This document shows positions 16,909 through 26,535 of a DNA stretch of 64,000 bases, in pieces. Source of the stretch: Flavimaribacter sp039888615 (GTDB lineage: Bacteria; Pseudomonadota; Alphaproteobacteria; Rhizobiales; Rhizobiaceae); NCBI GenBank assembly GCA_039888615.1, contig JBDQQS010000002.1; one strand, 5' to 3'. The position numbers and the translations under genes are program-made. Positions within the stretch are counted from its first letter, which is position 1; the number at the start of each line of letters is the position of its first letter. Below the pieces are notes generated by a model. The model was not told where the DNA came from, did not search any database, and saw only the letters and a program-made list of their open reading frames with translations.

Positions 16909-18246
16909 TCAGTTCGAACTCTCGCTCGAAGAAGAACCGTCACTGCTGTCTTCGGCCGCCGGTTCACTATCCGATGCTCCGTCCGTGGCGGCCGCTTCCG
17001 GTTCGGCGGGCGCATCCGCTGCGGGTTCGTCTGCGGCAGGAACTGCCTCCTCAGAGGAGCCGTCCGCAGCATCCGCCGGCGCGCTTTGCGTTTCCTGACC
17101 GGTGGTCGCGGGTTCCGCAGCGGGCGCGGGAGGCTGTTCGGGCGCAAGCGTCGCCGTGTATTCGGCGGCGATCGCATTGGCCGTTTCAGTATCCACGACG
17201 CCCGTGACGGGCAGTCCGTACCAGTCCTGGAAGGCGCGCACGGCGTCGTCGGTTCCCTTGCCGAAGACACCGTCTGCGCCGCCGCCAACACTGAAGCCTA
17301 TTGCAATCAGCGCATTCTGCAGCGTGCGAACCCGATCGCCCCTGATGTAGGGCGACTGAAGGCTGAGCTCGATATCGCTGTCGTTGCTCGCCTGGGTGCT
17401 GGGCTTCGGCGTGTCCTCGTCGGACGAAACGATCTCGTAGACCTGTTCGTCCTGGTAGTAGGTCGGCCGATAGATGACGCCGTTGCATGCGTACACCGTA
17501 TCACCCTGGTCGACATACTCCTGGCAATCGCTTCCGTTGTCCGGCAGCGCCGATACGAAGGCCAGCGTCGCGCCGGCGACAATCGCCGTATTGTACCAGC
17601 CCCAACCGGGGTTCCAGTAGTAGTTGCCCCAGCGATAGTGCGGCGGGCGAACATAAGGCGGGCGATAATAGGGCGGGCGCCAGTTGGGCGGCCGGTAACC
17701 GGGCGGACGATAGCCGGGCGGACGTCCGGCGATGGGCGGCCGGCCATGCGGCGGGCGAGCCCCCGGCGGCCTGGTTCCTGGCGGCCGCGTGGACGGCGGA
17801 CGACCCGGTCCTGCGCCTGGGCGACCGCCCGGAGGCCGCGCGCCGGGAGGCCGTGATCCTGGCGGACGTGTGGACGGCGGTCTCGACGGCCTGTTCTGAC
17901 TTGCCGATGGGCGGCTGGACGGCCGTGACGCCGGCTTGGATGATGGCCGAGACGCCGGTCTTGAAGACGGCCTGGAAGCAGGTCTCGACGATGGACGCGC
18001 TGAAGGCCTGGAAGATGGGCGGGACGACGGCCGGTTGGCGCTAGGGGTCCTAGGCCGCGCAGAATGTCCGCGCGAGACGCCAGCCCCACGCGGACGCGCC
18101 TTTGGAGCACCGTGGAATCCGCCGCCATGACCGCCGGGACGGGCCTGAGCCTGATCCGGCGTGTAATCGTTCGGAACGAACAGCTTTTCCGGCGGATTGC
18201 CGAGCGCGAAAGCAGCCAGGGCTGATACTAGAAGGAACTTTCTCAT
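16909..18246 (-). CDS. Low-complexity Pro/Arg/Ser-rich protein with peptidoglycan-binding domain
   Basis: The 445-residue protein has a short signal-like N-terminus (MRKFLLVSALAAFALG). Residues about 50-115 are Arg-Pro-Ser repeats (units such as RPSSRPAS) and about 115-205 Arg-Pro-Pro-Gly and Tyr-rich repeats (RPPGYRPPNWRPPYYRPP). A hydrophobic segment (TAIVAGATLAFVSAL, about 225-240) follows, then a two-Cys stretch. Residues about 295-365 are a peptidoglycan-binding domain (VRTLQNALIAIGFSVGGGAD to GVVDTETANAIAAEY). The last 75 residues are acidic Ala/Pro/Glu-rich. It is probably an envelope protein contacting murein. AAGGAG precedes the ATG. It starts 12 bp after the DUF2092 gene, suggesting an operon. 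Confidence 0.78.
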   Translation of the reverse strand: MRKFLLVSALAAFALGNPPEKLFVPNDYTPDQAQARPGGHGGGFHGAPKARPRGAGVSRGHSARPRTPSANRPSSRPSSRPSARPSSRPASRPSSRPASRPSSKPASRPSSRPSASQNRPSRPPSTRPPGSRPPGARPPGGRPGAGPGRPPSTRPPGTRPPGARPPHGRPPIAGRPPGYRPPGYRPPNWRPPYYRPPYVRPPHYRWGNYYWNPGWGWYNTAIVAGATLAFVSALPDNGSDCQEYVDQGDTVYACNGVIYRPTYYQDEQVYEIVSSDEDTPKPSTQASNDSDIELSLQSPYIRGDRVRTLQNALIAIGFSVGGGADGVFGKGTDDAVRAFQDWYGLPVTGVVDTETANAIAAEYTATLAPEQPPAPAAEPATTGQETQSAPADAADGSSEEAVPAADEPAADAPAEPEAAATDGASDSEPAAEDSSDGSSSSESSN

Positions 18247-18258
18247 AGTCTTTGCTCC

Positions 18259-19020
18259 TTACTGATCCGACGAGGATTTGGTCATGGCCGAAAGCTGCGG
18301 AAAATACAGCCGCAATGCGCCTTCGTCCGGTTCGAATTTGAACTGCGCCGGATCGGTGTCCGGTTCGGTGTCCCAGTCGGACATGAACACCCGGTACTGC
18401 GGGTCTTCCGGATCGTTGCGACGCGTGCCGAACAGCATCAGGGGCCAAGGCGATTCTTCGTCGGCGGAGATCCAAACCTGCCAGTCCTCCTCGGCTTCCC
18501 GGAAGACGATATGATGCGCTTCCTGGCCGGCGATCAGGGTGGTTCCGAGATAGGCCGCCGCCTCGACATCGCTCAAAAGATCGTCGGGAAAGCTCTCGCT
18601 GAGGATCGACCACATGGGCAACACGGTGCCGGTCTTTTCCCGCACCGCCTCGACCAGATCGTCAAAACTGCCGGAGAATTCGGTGCTGACGTAGAAGTCT
18701 TCATTGGGAGAAAAGATCGTGAGTTCCGATCCATCCCAATAGTAGTCACGCAACGTGTCTTCACGTTCGGTCCGGGAGTAAAAACCGGAGTCTCGAACCA
18801 TCAGCGTATCGCCGCTGCGTATGTAGGTGATTTTCTGATCATCCGTCACTTCATCGAATGTGACAAACCAGGAAAATGAAAATGCCGGTTGAGAGGCGAT
18901 AAATTTCGCGCTGTTGAGGACAATTTCCGTAGCCTGGGTTTCAATGTCGGTGGACTGAGCGAATATCGGTGTCGCGGAGCCAAGACTGGCGGCGAACACC
19001 GCTGCAACGAGCGATTTCAT
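18259..19020 (-). CDS. DUF2092-family periplasmic protein
   Basis: The 253-residue protein has a signal peptide (MKSLVAAVFAASLGSATPIFAQ). The mature part resembles DUF2092 (LolA-like fold) proteins: FSFSWFVTFDEVTDDQKITY, then VRDSGFYSRTEREDTLRDYYWDG and IAGQEAHHIVFREAEEDWQV. These periplasmic proteins have no proven role; the LolA/LppX-like fold hints at binding of hydrophobic ligands. The gene heads a pair with the peptidoglycan-binding-domain gene 12 bp downstream. Confidence 0.75.
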   Translation of the reverse strand: MKSLVAAVFAASLGSATPIFAQSTDIETQATEIVLNSAKFIASQPAFSFSWFVTFDEVTDDQKITYIRSGDTLMVRDSGFYSRTEREDTLRDYYWDGSELTIFSPNEDFYVSTEFSGSFDDLVEAVREKTGTVLPMWSILSESFPDDLLSDVEAAAYLGTTLIAGQEAHHIVFREAEEDWQVWISADEESPWPLMLFGTRRNDPEDPQYRVFMSDWDTEPDTDPAQFKFEPDEGALRLYFPQLSAMTKSSSDQ

Positions 19021-19530
19021 CGGGAATATACTCCTCCCTGCATGAGGTACATTGCTGAGTTATCCAAAACCGGTTTACAATCACCGATTGCAAAAGTGTT
19101 TCCGATCCTAGCACTGAGTATTTATCCGACCTTTGGATGTAAAAAGCAAGACAAGTAACGTTACTGAATTTATCTCCGAATCCACGCAGAAATTTCAATT
19201 TTCGCTTCATGGAAAAGAAACTTGTGCTACTAGTTCGGTTACGGAATAGCAGGAATAAGTTCTGGCCGAAGGCAGGGTTCCTTATCGAAACGCGTCGATT
19301 TTCCCGGTTATAGCACCGAGTTGAAACTGGAATGGCGAAAATAGGCGATTTGCCGCGTTGAGGAATAGAATTTCTGCAGCTTAGTTCTTTACGGCGCGCT
19401 CGACGGACAGCGTCGAACGGGCGGGGAGCGCCGGCCGAACGGGATGCGGAGGCCAACAGGCAGACGCGGCTTATCAACACCGGCTTCTGAGGGAAGCATC
19501 AGGGTCTCTATCGTGGGAAGGAAAAAAACG
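19021..19530. other. Gene-free interval of about 510 bp
   Basis: No convincing gene is seen between the divergent DUF2092 and beta-barrel genes. The part from about 19070 to 19330 is clearly more AT-rich than its surroundings. It must hold both promoters, but I could not fix a confident -35/-10 pair or operator. Confidence 0.5.
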
Positions 19531-20346
19531 ATGCGCAAACTGGTCTTTACAGCGATGACCCTGGCCATGGGCGTGAGCAGCCAGGCGTTTTCCGCAGACA
19601 TGGTCTACGAACCTGCGCCAGTTGCGCCGCCGCCTGTCGAAACCAAGGAATGGACCTTCACCATCGCTCCCTACATCTGGGGCGCCGGTCTGACCGGCGA
19701 TGTCGGCGTCTTCGGGCTGGATCCGACCGAAGTCGACCTGACCTTTGGCGAAGTGCTTGATAATCTTGATATGACCGGGATGATCGTTGGCGAGCTCCAC
19801 AACGGTCAGTGGGGCGTGCTGGCTGACCTGGTCTATGTGCAACTGTCAACGAGCGAAAGAGTTACGGGCACAGTGCAGAACACGCCGGCTGAACTCAGGC
19901 TCGGTCTCGAAGCGACCACGTTCACAGCCACCGTGATGGGCGAGTATCGCGTTGTCTCGCAGCCCAACTACATCGTGGATCTGATGGCCGGCGCCCGCGT
20001 CTGGAGCGTCAACAACGATATCAGCGCAACTCTTGCAGCAGGCGGAGCACCCATTGGCGGCCTCAGCGGGAGCGACGGCGCAACATGGGTCGACCCGATG
20101 ATCGGCGTCAGGGGACGCATCGATCTCACTCCAAAATGGAATCTCAGCGGATGGGGCATGATCGGCGGCTTCGGCGCCGGATCGGAAATCACCTGGGACC
20201 TGCTCGGCGCCGTCGGTTACAAATGGACGGACATGTTCTCCACGCGGGTCGGCTATCGCGCGCTGGGTGTCGATTATTCGGATGACGGTTTCGTCTACGA
20301 CACCATCCAGCACGGACCGGTGATCGGATTTCTGTTCTCGTTCTGA
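19531..20346 (+). CDS. Outer-membrane beta-barrel protein
   Basis: The 271-residue protein has a signal peptide (MRKLVFTAMTLAMGVSSQAF, cleavage near AFSA-D) and a Pro-rich linker (YEPAPVAPPPVETKE). About eight amphipathic strands follow and the C-terminus is GFLFSF with a terminal Phe. The overall plan is that of the small OmpA/Omp25-like barrels common in rhizobia. The ATG at 19531 follows GGAAGGA by 7 bases and begins the signal peptide; the frame is open 29 codons further upstream. It probably acts as a structural or adhesion barrel, but no specific role is visible. Confidence 0.8.
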   Translation: MRKLVFTAMTLAMGVSSQAFSADMVYEPAPVAPPPVETKEWTFTIAPYIWGAGLTGDVGVFGLDPTEVDLTFGEVLDNLDMTGMIVGELHNGQWGVLADLVYVQLSTSERVTGTVQNTPAELRLGLEATTFTATVMGEYRVVSQPNYIVDLMAGARVWSVNNDISATLAAGGAPIGGLSGSDGATWVDPMIGVRGRIDLTPKWNLSGWGMIGGFGAGSEITWDLLGAVGYKWTDMFSTRVGYRALGVDYSDDGFVYDTIQHGPVIGFLFSF

Positions 20347-20356
20347 ATTTCGCTGA

Positions 20357-22747
20357 CTATTGAAGTCTTTGCCGCAATTGCATGATCAACTGCTGAATTT
20401 GCGGGTCGTTCGGCTGTAGACGGTCAAGAGTTTCCAACCGGGCCAGCGCTGATCGCAGATTGCCGGCCTGGAGTTCGTAGCTGATCAGAGCCTCGAGAAT
20501 CGCCTGATCATACGGATGGCGCTGCAGCGCTCTCGTCAACTGCGCGATCGCGCCCTGCGCATTGCCGGTGTCATGAAGCGCGACGGCGTAGACATAGGCG
20601 TAGCGGGGATTGTCGACCGCGCCTTCGGCTGCTTGACGCAACCATGACATGGCTTCCGGAATATTTCGTTGGCGCACCAGCACCAGCCCGAGCGCATGCG
20701 CGAGATCGGCCGAATTCGCATTGGCCTCGAGCATGTCGCGCAACAGGGTTTCCGCCGCCTGCTCGTCACCGCGGGCGCGGTAGAGCTCCACAAGGCCGAT
20801 GGCGGCCGGGGCGAAGGTGGGATCCCGCTTCAAGGCGGTCTCATAGTAGCGTTCCGCCTCGGCGAGGTTGCCTTGTTCCATGTTTAGGAGGGCGAGATTG
20901 GCGTTCGCTTCCGGGCGTTCGGCGTTGAAGAGCTGTCCGTCGACATATTCGGCGAGGGCGCTTTCGAACTTTTCGCGCGTCGCCTCACTCATCATCGCCT
21001 CGGACTCGCCCACCATAGCGCGGGCGGCGTCCATGCGCACCAGCATGCTTTCATCGTCGAGCAGTGGCGTCAGAGTGTTGAGCGCGGTCATCGTATCGGC
21101 CCGACTGACCGTCGGAATTGCGGCGGAACGCACGAGGGGATCGCTGTCGGAGAGTTTTTCGCGGGCCAGGCGCACCGCATCGGGCGTCGGGTCGGCCGCG
21201 ATGCGGGCGAGCGCGCTGGCGGTCACGATCGGCGGTTTTTCGGCTTCGTCGAGCCAGGCGATCAGCGCTTCGCGGGAGCCAGGCGCGCCGCGGTCGCTTG
21301 CGTGAAACAACTCTGCGAAATCCTGGTGTCCTCTGGCCGGTTCGCCGAACCACTCGACCAGCCGATCCACCGCCCATTGCGCGTTCTGCGTTTCGTGGCA
21401 GCGGTTGCAGGCATTGGGAACCCCTGTGCTGATCGTGAGGTCGGGTCGGGGAATACGCAGCGAATGATCGTGACGGGCGTCAACGATCATGTAGTTGGTG
21501 GTCGGCATATGGCATGACGCGCATTGCGCCGCTTCGGTTTCGGACGCGTGGTGATGATGTTCGGCCGTGTCGAAGACTTCCGGCTCGTGACATTGACCGC
21601 ACAAGGCATTGCCCTCGAGAAGGACCTTGCCGGAATGGGGTTCATGGCAGTCCGAACAGGTGACGCCTTCGGCGTGCATCTTCGACTGCAGGAAGGAGCC
21701 GTATTTGTAGACCTCGTCGAGTTGCTGGCCGTCGGAGTGGTAAAGGCCGGGGGACAAAAGAGACGGTCGGAAGGCCGAGAGAAATTCGGCGGCGTGATGC
21801 GGATCGTCCGAGAACTGGCCCCGCCGCGCATGGCAACCGGCGCACAGATTGATCTCTTTCATGGTCGTGCGCGGAGTCGATCGGAGGGCTGTCCCCGCGT
21901 CGCCCGGTTCCCAGAACACGTCCTCCCGCTCATCGAACCGCAGCGCGAAACCGGCGCCTTGCGACATGGGTGGACGGTCGTCTTCGGCCGTTTCCAACCA
22001 CAGGAGGTGGTTTTTGCCCGGTCCGTGGCAGGCCTCGCAGCCGATATTGATTTCGGACCACGTCGTCGAAAACAGATCCGTTTCGGGATCGTAGTTCTTT
22101 TCAAGATTCGTAGAGTGGCACCAGGCGCACTGATAGTTCCAGTTCTGGTCGATCCCCGTCCAGTGAATCGGATTGCCCGCCGCGACCTTCATATCCGGGT
22201 AAAGATGGAACCACCGCTGTCCGCCTTCCGCTTCGGGTCTGGAATCCCAGGCTATTCCCAGCGCCTGATAGCGGCCCCTGGGCAGCGCGATCAGATATTG
22301 CTGCAGCGGCGTGACGCCGAAAGTGTAGTCGATCTCGAAATCCTGCAGATCGCCGTCGGGGCCGTCCGTGTTGATGAAATACTTGCCGTCGCGTTGGAAG
22401 AAGGTGGTCGTGACGCCGTCTTTCGAGAATGTCTCCCCGTCAAAGGGCGCAAGCACACTATCGCTGTCGGCTTCCAGCATGGCGTGCGCATGGTGCGACC
22501 CGCGCCAGAGCTCCGCTTCGCCATGGTGGCAATCGGAGCAGACCTCGCTGCCGACGAACCCGGCATCGTCCTGCGCCGGAGCGGAGATGGCGCTGGCCAG
22601 AACCGCGGGCAGGGCGATTGCGAGTGCTGTTGTGAGTGATTTGAAAGCTGCAAACAAAGGCTTTTTCCGGGTGGCTGCGGGCTGCGCTGGCTGAATCAGG
22701 AAGTCCAAGTCTATCCTAAAAGGGGGCGGATTGTCAGGAGGGGCCAT
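20357..22747 (-). CDS. Octahaem c-type cytochrome with HEAT-like and TPR repeats
   Basis: The 796-residue protein carries eight CXXCH haem sites, all in the first 460 or so residues: CSDCH (residue 70), CAWCH, CEACH, CAGCH, CSDCH, CGQCH, CASCH and CNRCH. Additional His residues nearby could be distal ligands. Residues about 480-580 look HEAT-like (VRLAREKLSDSDPLVRSAAI) and about 590-796 form TPRs (LAEAERYYETALKRDPTFAP and similar). A signal peptide sits at about residues 31-58 (LFAAFKSLTTALAIALPAVL), so the product should be periplasmic. The annotated ATG gives an unusual 30-residue N-terminal extension; a TTG near residue 31 is possible. It overlaps batD by 14 bp and so is translated with the MoxR/Bat operon. 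Confidence 0.82.
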   Translation of the reverse strand: MAPPDNPPPFRIDLDFLIQPAQPAATRKKPLFAAFKSLTTALAIALPAVLASAISAPAQDDAGFVGSEVCSDCHHGEAELWRGSHHAHAMLEADSDSVLAPFDGETFSKDGVTTTFFQRDGKYFINTDGPDGDLQDFEIDYTFGVTPLQQYLIALPRGRYQALGIAWDSRPEAEGGQRWFHLYPDMKVAAGNPIHWTGIDQNWNYQCAWCHSTNLEKNYDPETDLFSTTWSEINIGCEACHGPGKNHLLWLETAEDDRPPMSQGAGFALRFDEREDVFWEPGDAGTALRSTPRTTMKEINLCAGCHARRGQFSDDPHHAAEFLSAFRPSLLSPGLYHSDGQQLDEVYKYGSFLQSKMHAEGVTCSDCHEPHSGKVLLEGNALCGQCHEPEVFDTAEHHHHASETEAAQCASCHMPTTNYMIVDARHDHSLRIPRPDLTISTGVPNACNRCHETQNAQWAVDRLVEWFGEPARGHQDFAELFHASDRGAPGSREALIAWLDEAEKPPIVTASALARIAADPTPDAVRLAREKLSDSDPLVRSAAIPTVSRADTMTALNTLTPLLDDESMLVRMDAARAMVGESEAMMSEATREKFESALAEYVDGQLFNAERPEANANLALLNMEQGNLAEAERYYETALKRDPTFAPAAIGLVELYRARGDEQAAETLLRDMLEANANSADLAHALGLVLVRQRNIPEAMSWLRQAAEGAVDNPRYAYVYAVALHDTGNAQGAIAQLTRALQRHPYDQAILEALISYELQAGNLRSALARLETLDRLQPNDPQIQQLIMQLRQRLQ

Positions 22748-24020
22748 GGTCGACGACGGGATTGAGTGGCGGCAGCGCGATGGCTTTATCCTTCTGCAGA
22801 GCCTCGCGCCGAACTACCTCGAAAACGGAGCGTAATCGCCGCCATGCGGCGGCGTCCGGCGTTGATGGAGACGCGCCGAAACGCGCGGCACCGATAGCCG
22901 TCAATGCGTTGCGAAGGCGTGGATCGAGCCGCGGATCGGCGCCGGCGATCTTCTCGGCCCAGAGATCGAGCGATGACAGAAGGCGCGAGAGGTCCCGGTC
23001 GCGCGCCGCCTTTTCAACTATTTTGAAGGCGTGTTGTTCGGATTCCAGCAGGCGCCGGCGGCGATCGCGGAGAATATCGACAGTCAACGGGATCAGCCAT
23101 CGCAGCAGCAACGTCAGAACCGCTATCGTCACGACGCCCGCAAGAGCCAGAGCCGCGATCGCGCGCCAGTCGCGCTTTGCGGCAGACGAGGGCGGCGGAC
23201 CGTCGACATGGATGGAGAAACCGTCAACCGTCGCGGTTTCGACGCGACGCGACGACAGATTGTACCAGTCGATCGAGACCGACGGCCATTCGCCGGTCGC
23301 GCCGCCCTCTGCCAGCAGGGTTGCGCGCTCCGTCCGGCTTCCGCTGTAGACGCCGCGGTCCTGCTTTTCGTCTACGGCCGGTTCGTCTTCGTATATCGCG
23401 ATGCCCGCAATTGTGTGATCCGGCAATAGGCTTGGCAGGAACATCGGTGAATTGCCGGTGATCCCGGCTTTCATCGTGACGACGACGCCGTCGCCGGGTT
23501 TCATGGTTCCCGGATCGCCTTCGACGATCGCCTCAAGCTTCAGATTTTCGGCGGAAATGAATGGATCGAGGCTTTCCGCGCCTTCCGGAATGACGCCGGT
23601 CAGGGTTATCGTCGGCGTATCGAGCCTGACTTGCGTCGCCTCCCTCGTGTCCGGATCGGAATAGGTCACCAGGATCGGTTGCGGCGGTATGGTGAACCGC
23701 CCGGCGATCATGGGGGAAATACGCCAGGTTCTCGTCAGTCCCGACCAGGTTTCTCCGTTGATCCGGTCGCTTGTCGGGTTGGTCGAGCGTTCGGTCAGCC
23801 GCACGAGCAGATTCGGCATATCAAGGCTCGGCCATACGGGCGGTTTCGGCATGAATGTCGGCACCATGACCGTCATGCGCAGGATCAACATCTCGCCGGG
23901 CACGGCTTCGGTATCGTCGAACTGGACTTCGAGAAACGGCTTGTCGTCAGCGCCTTGCTGCTGGGCGGTCGCCTGTATAAGCGCGGCGAAAAGGAAGAGG
24001 AGGGCGATGAGTAATCTCAC
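22734..24020 (-). CDS. BatD-like membrane protein
   Basis: This 428-residue protein starts at a GTG that overlaps the upstream stop (GTGA) and begins a signal peptide (VRLLIALLFLFAALIQATAQ). Beta-sandwich BatD repeats follow (FDDTEAVPGEMLILRMTVMV and TRTWRISPMIAGRFTIPPQP). A helix near residues 300-325 (IAALALAGVVTIAVLTLLLRWLI) is followed by a cytosolic helical tail. BatD proteins occur in bat operons with MoxR and von Willebrand A proteins; their proposed role is in envelope-protein assembly or stress tolerance. The frame is open 31 codons further upstream, but only as a shadow of the neighbour. Confidence 0.78.
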   Translation of the reverse strand: MRLLIALLFLFAALIQATAQQQGADDKPFLEVQFDDTEAVPGEMLILRMTVMVPTFMPKPPVWPSLDMPNLLVRLTERSTNPTSDRINGETWSGLTRTWRISPMIAGRFTIPPQPILVTYSDPDTREATQVRLDTPTITLTGVIPEGAESLDPFISAENLKLEAIVEGDPGTMKPGDGVVVTMKAGITGNSPMFLPSLLPDHTIAGIAIYEDEPAVDEKQDRGVYSGSRTERATLLAEGGATGEWPSVSIDWYNLSSRRVETATVDGFSIHVDGPPPSSAAKRDWRAIAALALAGVVTIAVLTLLLRWLIPLTVDILRDRRRRLLESEQHAFKIVEKAARDRDLSRLLSSLDLWAEKIAGADPRLDPRLRNALTAIGAARFGASPSTPDAAAWRRLRSVFEVVRREALQKDKAIALPPLNPVVDHGPS

Positions 24021-25555
24021 TGGCTCGCCTCCGGTTTGCCGGATCTCGCCGCTTCGATTGCAAATCTCTGACGCAGGAAGTCGCCGGTTCGCGTGTCGAC
24101 GGTGTTCATCCACTGATCGGCGGTCATCAAGCCGACGCCGTCTTCGCGAGGCGCTTCCATTCTGGTCTCGACGCCACGATTGCCTTCATTGTCGAAGACG
24201 ACCTCGTCGGCGCCGATGCCGCCGCTTTCGCCGGTGTCGGACTGCTCGCGAACCCTTTCCACGTAGTCGACGATCTCGCGCGCCGTTTCGAGATTTTCCT
24301 CGGCGTGGGGATAGTCCGGATCCCGTTGCAGAGCGGTTTCGAAGGCGCGCACGCCGTTGCGGTAGGAGCGGGACTTGATATGCGCCATTCCCTGGATAAA
24401 CGCCGCTTCGGCGGTGTCGACGCGGTCGAGCGTTATGACCGATTCCTCGTACTGGCCGCTGCGATATTGCGCATAGCCACGCCACAGGGGATCGGCGAAG
24501 AGGTCTGCCGCCTTGTCGAAGTTCCTGTTTTGAAAGGCGATGCGTCCCTGCTGATCCGGCGTCAGAAACCAGTCGGCGACGCCATCGGCGCGCGCCGGGG
24601 CAGAATGAAAAAGACCCGGTATCGCAATGGCGGCGATGACGGCCCAGCGCATTGTCCAGCCCTGACGGAACCAGAACAGGATCAGGAAGGCAACCGGCCA
24701 TGCCAGCCAGTACCCCCGGTCTTCCCAGGGCTGTTCGGTGTTTTCCAGCAGCGCCTGACGGTAGGCGGCGTTGAGAAGCCGGTCCAGCCTGTCGATATCG
24801 GCGGCGTCGGGCGTGACGCTGACGACCGGAACGGTGAGCTGGTCCAGGCCGCGATCCCTGCGGTCCTCACGAAGCATCGCCAGGAAGACGACCGGTTGAC
24901 CGGCGTCGTTGATGGCGGCGGCGTCGGCGGGATCGAGGCCGTCGGCGACGAAGAGGATGCCTCCGGGCGTCTCTTCGCTCGCCAGCAGGTCGAGGCCAAG
25001 CTGCAGGGCGAACCCCACGCGTTCGCCCTCCTGGGGCATGATCTGCGGATCGAGCCCTTCGAGATAAGGCGTCATGACCGACGGATCTTCAGTCATCGGA
25101 ACGACCAGATGGGCGCTGCCCGCATAGGCGACGAGCGCAGTCCTGGCGCCGGCGCGCAGTTTCAGCAGATCGCGGATCTTCTGTTTGCCTCTTTCGAGGC
25201 GCGACGGGGCGATGTCCTTGTCCTCCATCGACGGCGTGACCTTGAGGGCCACGACCACGGGCGCCGATTGCGCGACGAAGGGGTCGGGCGTGCGCGACCA
25301 GGTCGGCCCCGCGGCGCCGATCGCAAGCAGGATGAGCGCGGCGGCGACCCCGTCGATCGGCTGCAGGCGCCGCCGCTCATCTGCGCCGAGAACCAGCGCC
25401 GCGCGCAGATGCGGCGCAAGTCCGTCCGCGGGTATGTCCCGGCTGTAGGCGGAACGACGCACCGGCCACCAGATCACGATCACCACCGGGATCAATATAA
25501 GCAGGAGCGGTCTGATGAAATGAAATGCTTCAAGCAATACGAGGAAGGCGTTCAT
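24017..25555 (-). CDS. VWA-TPR fusion protein (BatB/BatC-like)
   Basis: The 512-residue protein has membrane helices at about 10-30 and 66-83, a von Willebrand A domain (about 98-285), two further helices (about 298-340) and three or so TPRs (about 360-440, for example FETALQRDPDYPHAEENLETA). This is the BatB plus BatC arrangement in one chain. The metal site is degenerate: the DxSxS position reads KVTPS (residues 105-109), although MTEDPS and FVADGLDPADA remain. It overlaps BatA upstream by 4 bp (ATGA) and BatD downstream by 4 bp. A scaffold role rather than metal-dependent ligand binding is possible. Confidence 0.8.
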   Translation of the reverse strand: MNAFLVLLEAFHFIRPLLLILIPVVIVIWWPVRRSAYSRDIPADGLAPHLRAALVLGADERRRLQPIDGVAAALILLAIGAAGPTWSRTPDPFVAQSAPVVVALKVTPSMEDKDIAPSRLERGKQKIRDLLKLRAGARTALVAYAGSAHLVVPMTEDPSVMTPYLEGLDPQIMPQEGERVGFALQLGLDLLASEETPGGILFVADGLDPADAAAINDAGQPVVFLAMLREDRRDRGLDQLTVPVVSVTPDAADIDRLDRLLNAAYRQALLENTEQPWEDRGYWLAWPVAFLILFWFRQGWTMRWAVIAAIAIPGLFHSAPARADGVADWFLTPDQQGRIAFQNRNFDKAADLFADPLWRGYAQYRSGQYEESVITLDRVDTAEAAFIQGMAHIKSRSYRNGVRAFETALQRDPDYPHAEENLETAREIVDYVERVREQSDTGESGGIGADEVVFDNEGNRGVETRMEAPREDGVGLMTADQWMNTVDTRTGDFLRQRFAIEAARSGKPEASQ

Positions 25556-26535
25556 GCGGCCGCCCTTTGACGGGAGCCGGCATGCAGCAGGACAACCGTT
25601 CCAAGACCGATGAGCGCCGCAAGCGCGAGCGGGATATAAGCGAGCGGCTGACGCGGTCGGTAAGACAGCACCTCAACCTGGCGCGGCGCCAGCTCATCGA
25701 TGCGGTCGTAGACGGCGTTCAGGTCCGTTTCGTCTTCCGCGAAGAAGAACTCGCCGCCTGTTCGCGAAGCGATGTTTTGCAGCGCGTCGAGATCCACCCG
25801 GGCTTCACCCGTCGCATTGGGGTCGCCGACGCCGACGGTGTAGATTTCGACCCCGTGACCGGCGGCGATTTCCGCAGCGTTGATCGGGCTCATTGAGCTC
25901 GAGGTGTCGCTGCCGTCCGACAGCAGGATCAAGAGACGCTGTTCGATGTCGCTGGCCTCGAATGTTCTGATCGAGAGGCCTATGGAGTCGCCGAGCGCCG
26001 TATGAGGGCCGGCCATGCCGACCTCGGTGATGTCGAGCAGACTGGTCACCGTGTCCAGATCTTCGGTGAGCGGAGCCTGAACATAGGCTTTCGAGCCGAA
26101 GACGATCAGCGCCATGCGGTCGCCCTCGCGGCGCTCCACGAAACTGCGCACTACGTCGCGCACCGCCTCGAGACGCTGTTTGCGCGCGCCGTCGGGCGCA
26201 ATGAAGTCGCGCGTGTCCATCGAACCGGAAATATCGATGGCAAGCACGACGTCGCGGGCGGACTTGGTGATCTCGATCGGTTCGCCGACCCGTTCCGGCC
26301 GCGCCATCGCCAGAACGACGAGACACCAGCAGACGATTGCCGCGAGCATTTGCAGTCTGCTTCGCGTCAGCACGATGGCGCCCGAACGCGGCGCAACGCC
26401 TATCGTCTCGACGATCTTGCGAAAGAAAGGAAATCGCAGGGCAGGGACCTGTTTGCGATGCGGCGGCGCGAAGCGCCAGACGAACCACGGCAGCGGCAGC
26501 AGGAGAAACGCCCAGGCGAAACCGAGGGAGATCAT
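25552..26535 (-). CDS. BatA-like VWA-domain membrane protein
   Basis: The 327-residue protein has an N-terminal helix (residues 1-21), a second near 60-78, a VWA domain (about 95-275) and a C-terminal helix (LAYIPLALAALIGLGTVVLL). The metal-ion-dependent adhesion site is intact: AIDISGSM with Asp101, T in APLTEDLD and LLSDGSD. Its start ATG overlaps the stop of the DUF4381 gene (ATGA), which fixes it at 26535. BatA proteins work with MoxR AAA+ ATPases at the membrane. Confidence 0.85.
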   Translation of the reverse strand: MISLGFAWAFLLLPLPWFVWRFAPPHRKQVPALRFPFFRKIVETIGVAPRSGAIVLTRSRLQMLAAIVCWCLVVLAMARPERVGEPIEITKSARDVVLAIDISGSMDTRDFIAPDGARKQRLEAVRDVVRSFVERREGDRMALIVFGSKAYVQAPLTEDLDTVTSLLDITEVGMAGPHTALGDSIGLSIRTFEASDIEQRLLILLSDGSDTSSSMSPINAAEIAAGHGVEIYTVGVGDPNATGEARVDLDALQNIASRTGGEFFFAEDETDLNAVYDRIDELAPRQVEVLSYRPRQPLAYIPLALAALIGLGTVVLLHAGSRQRAAA

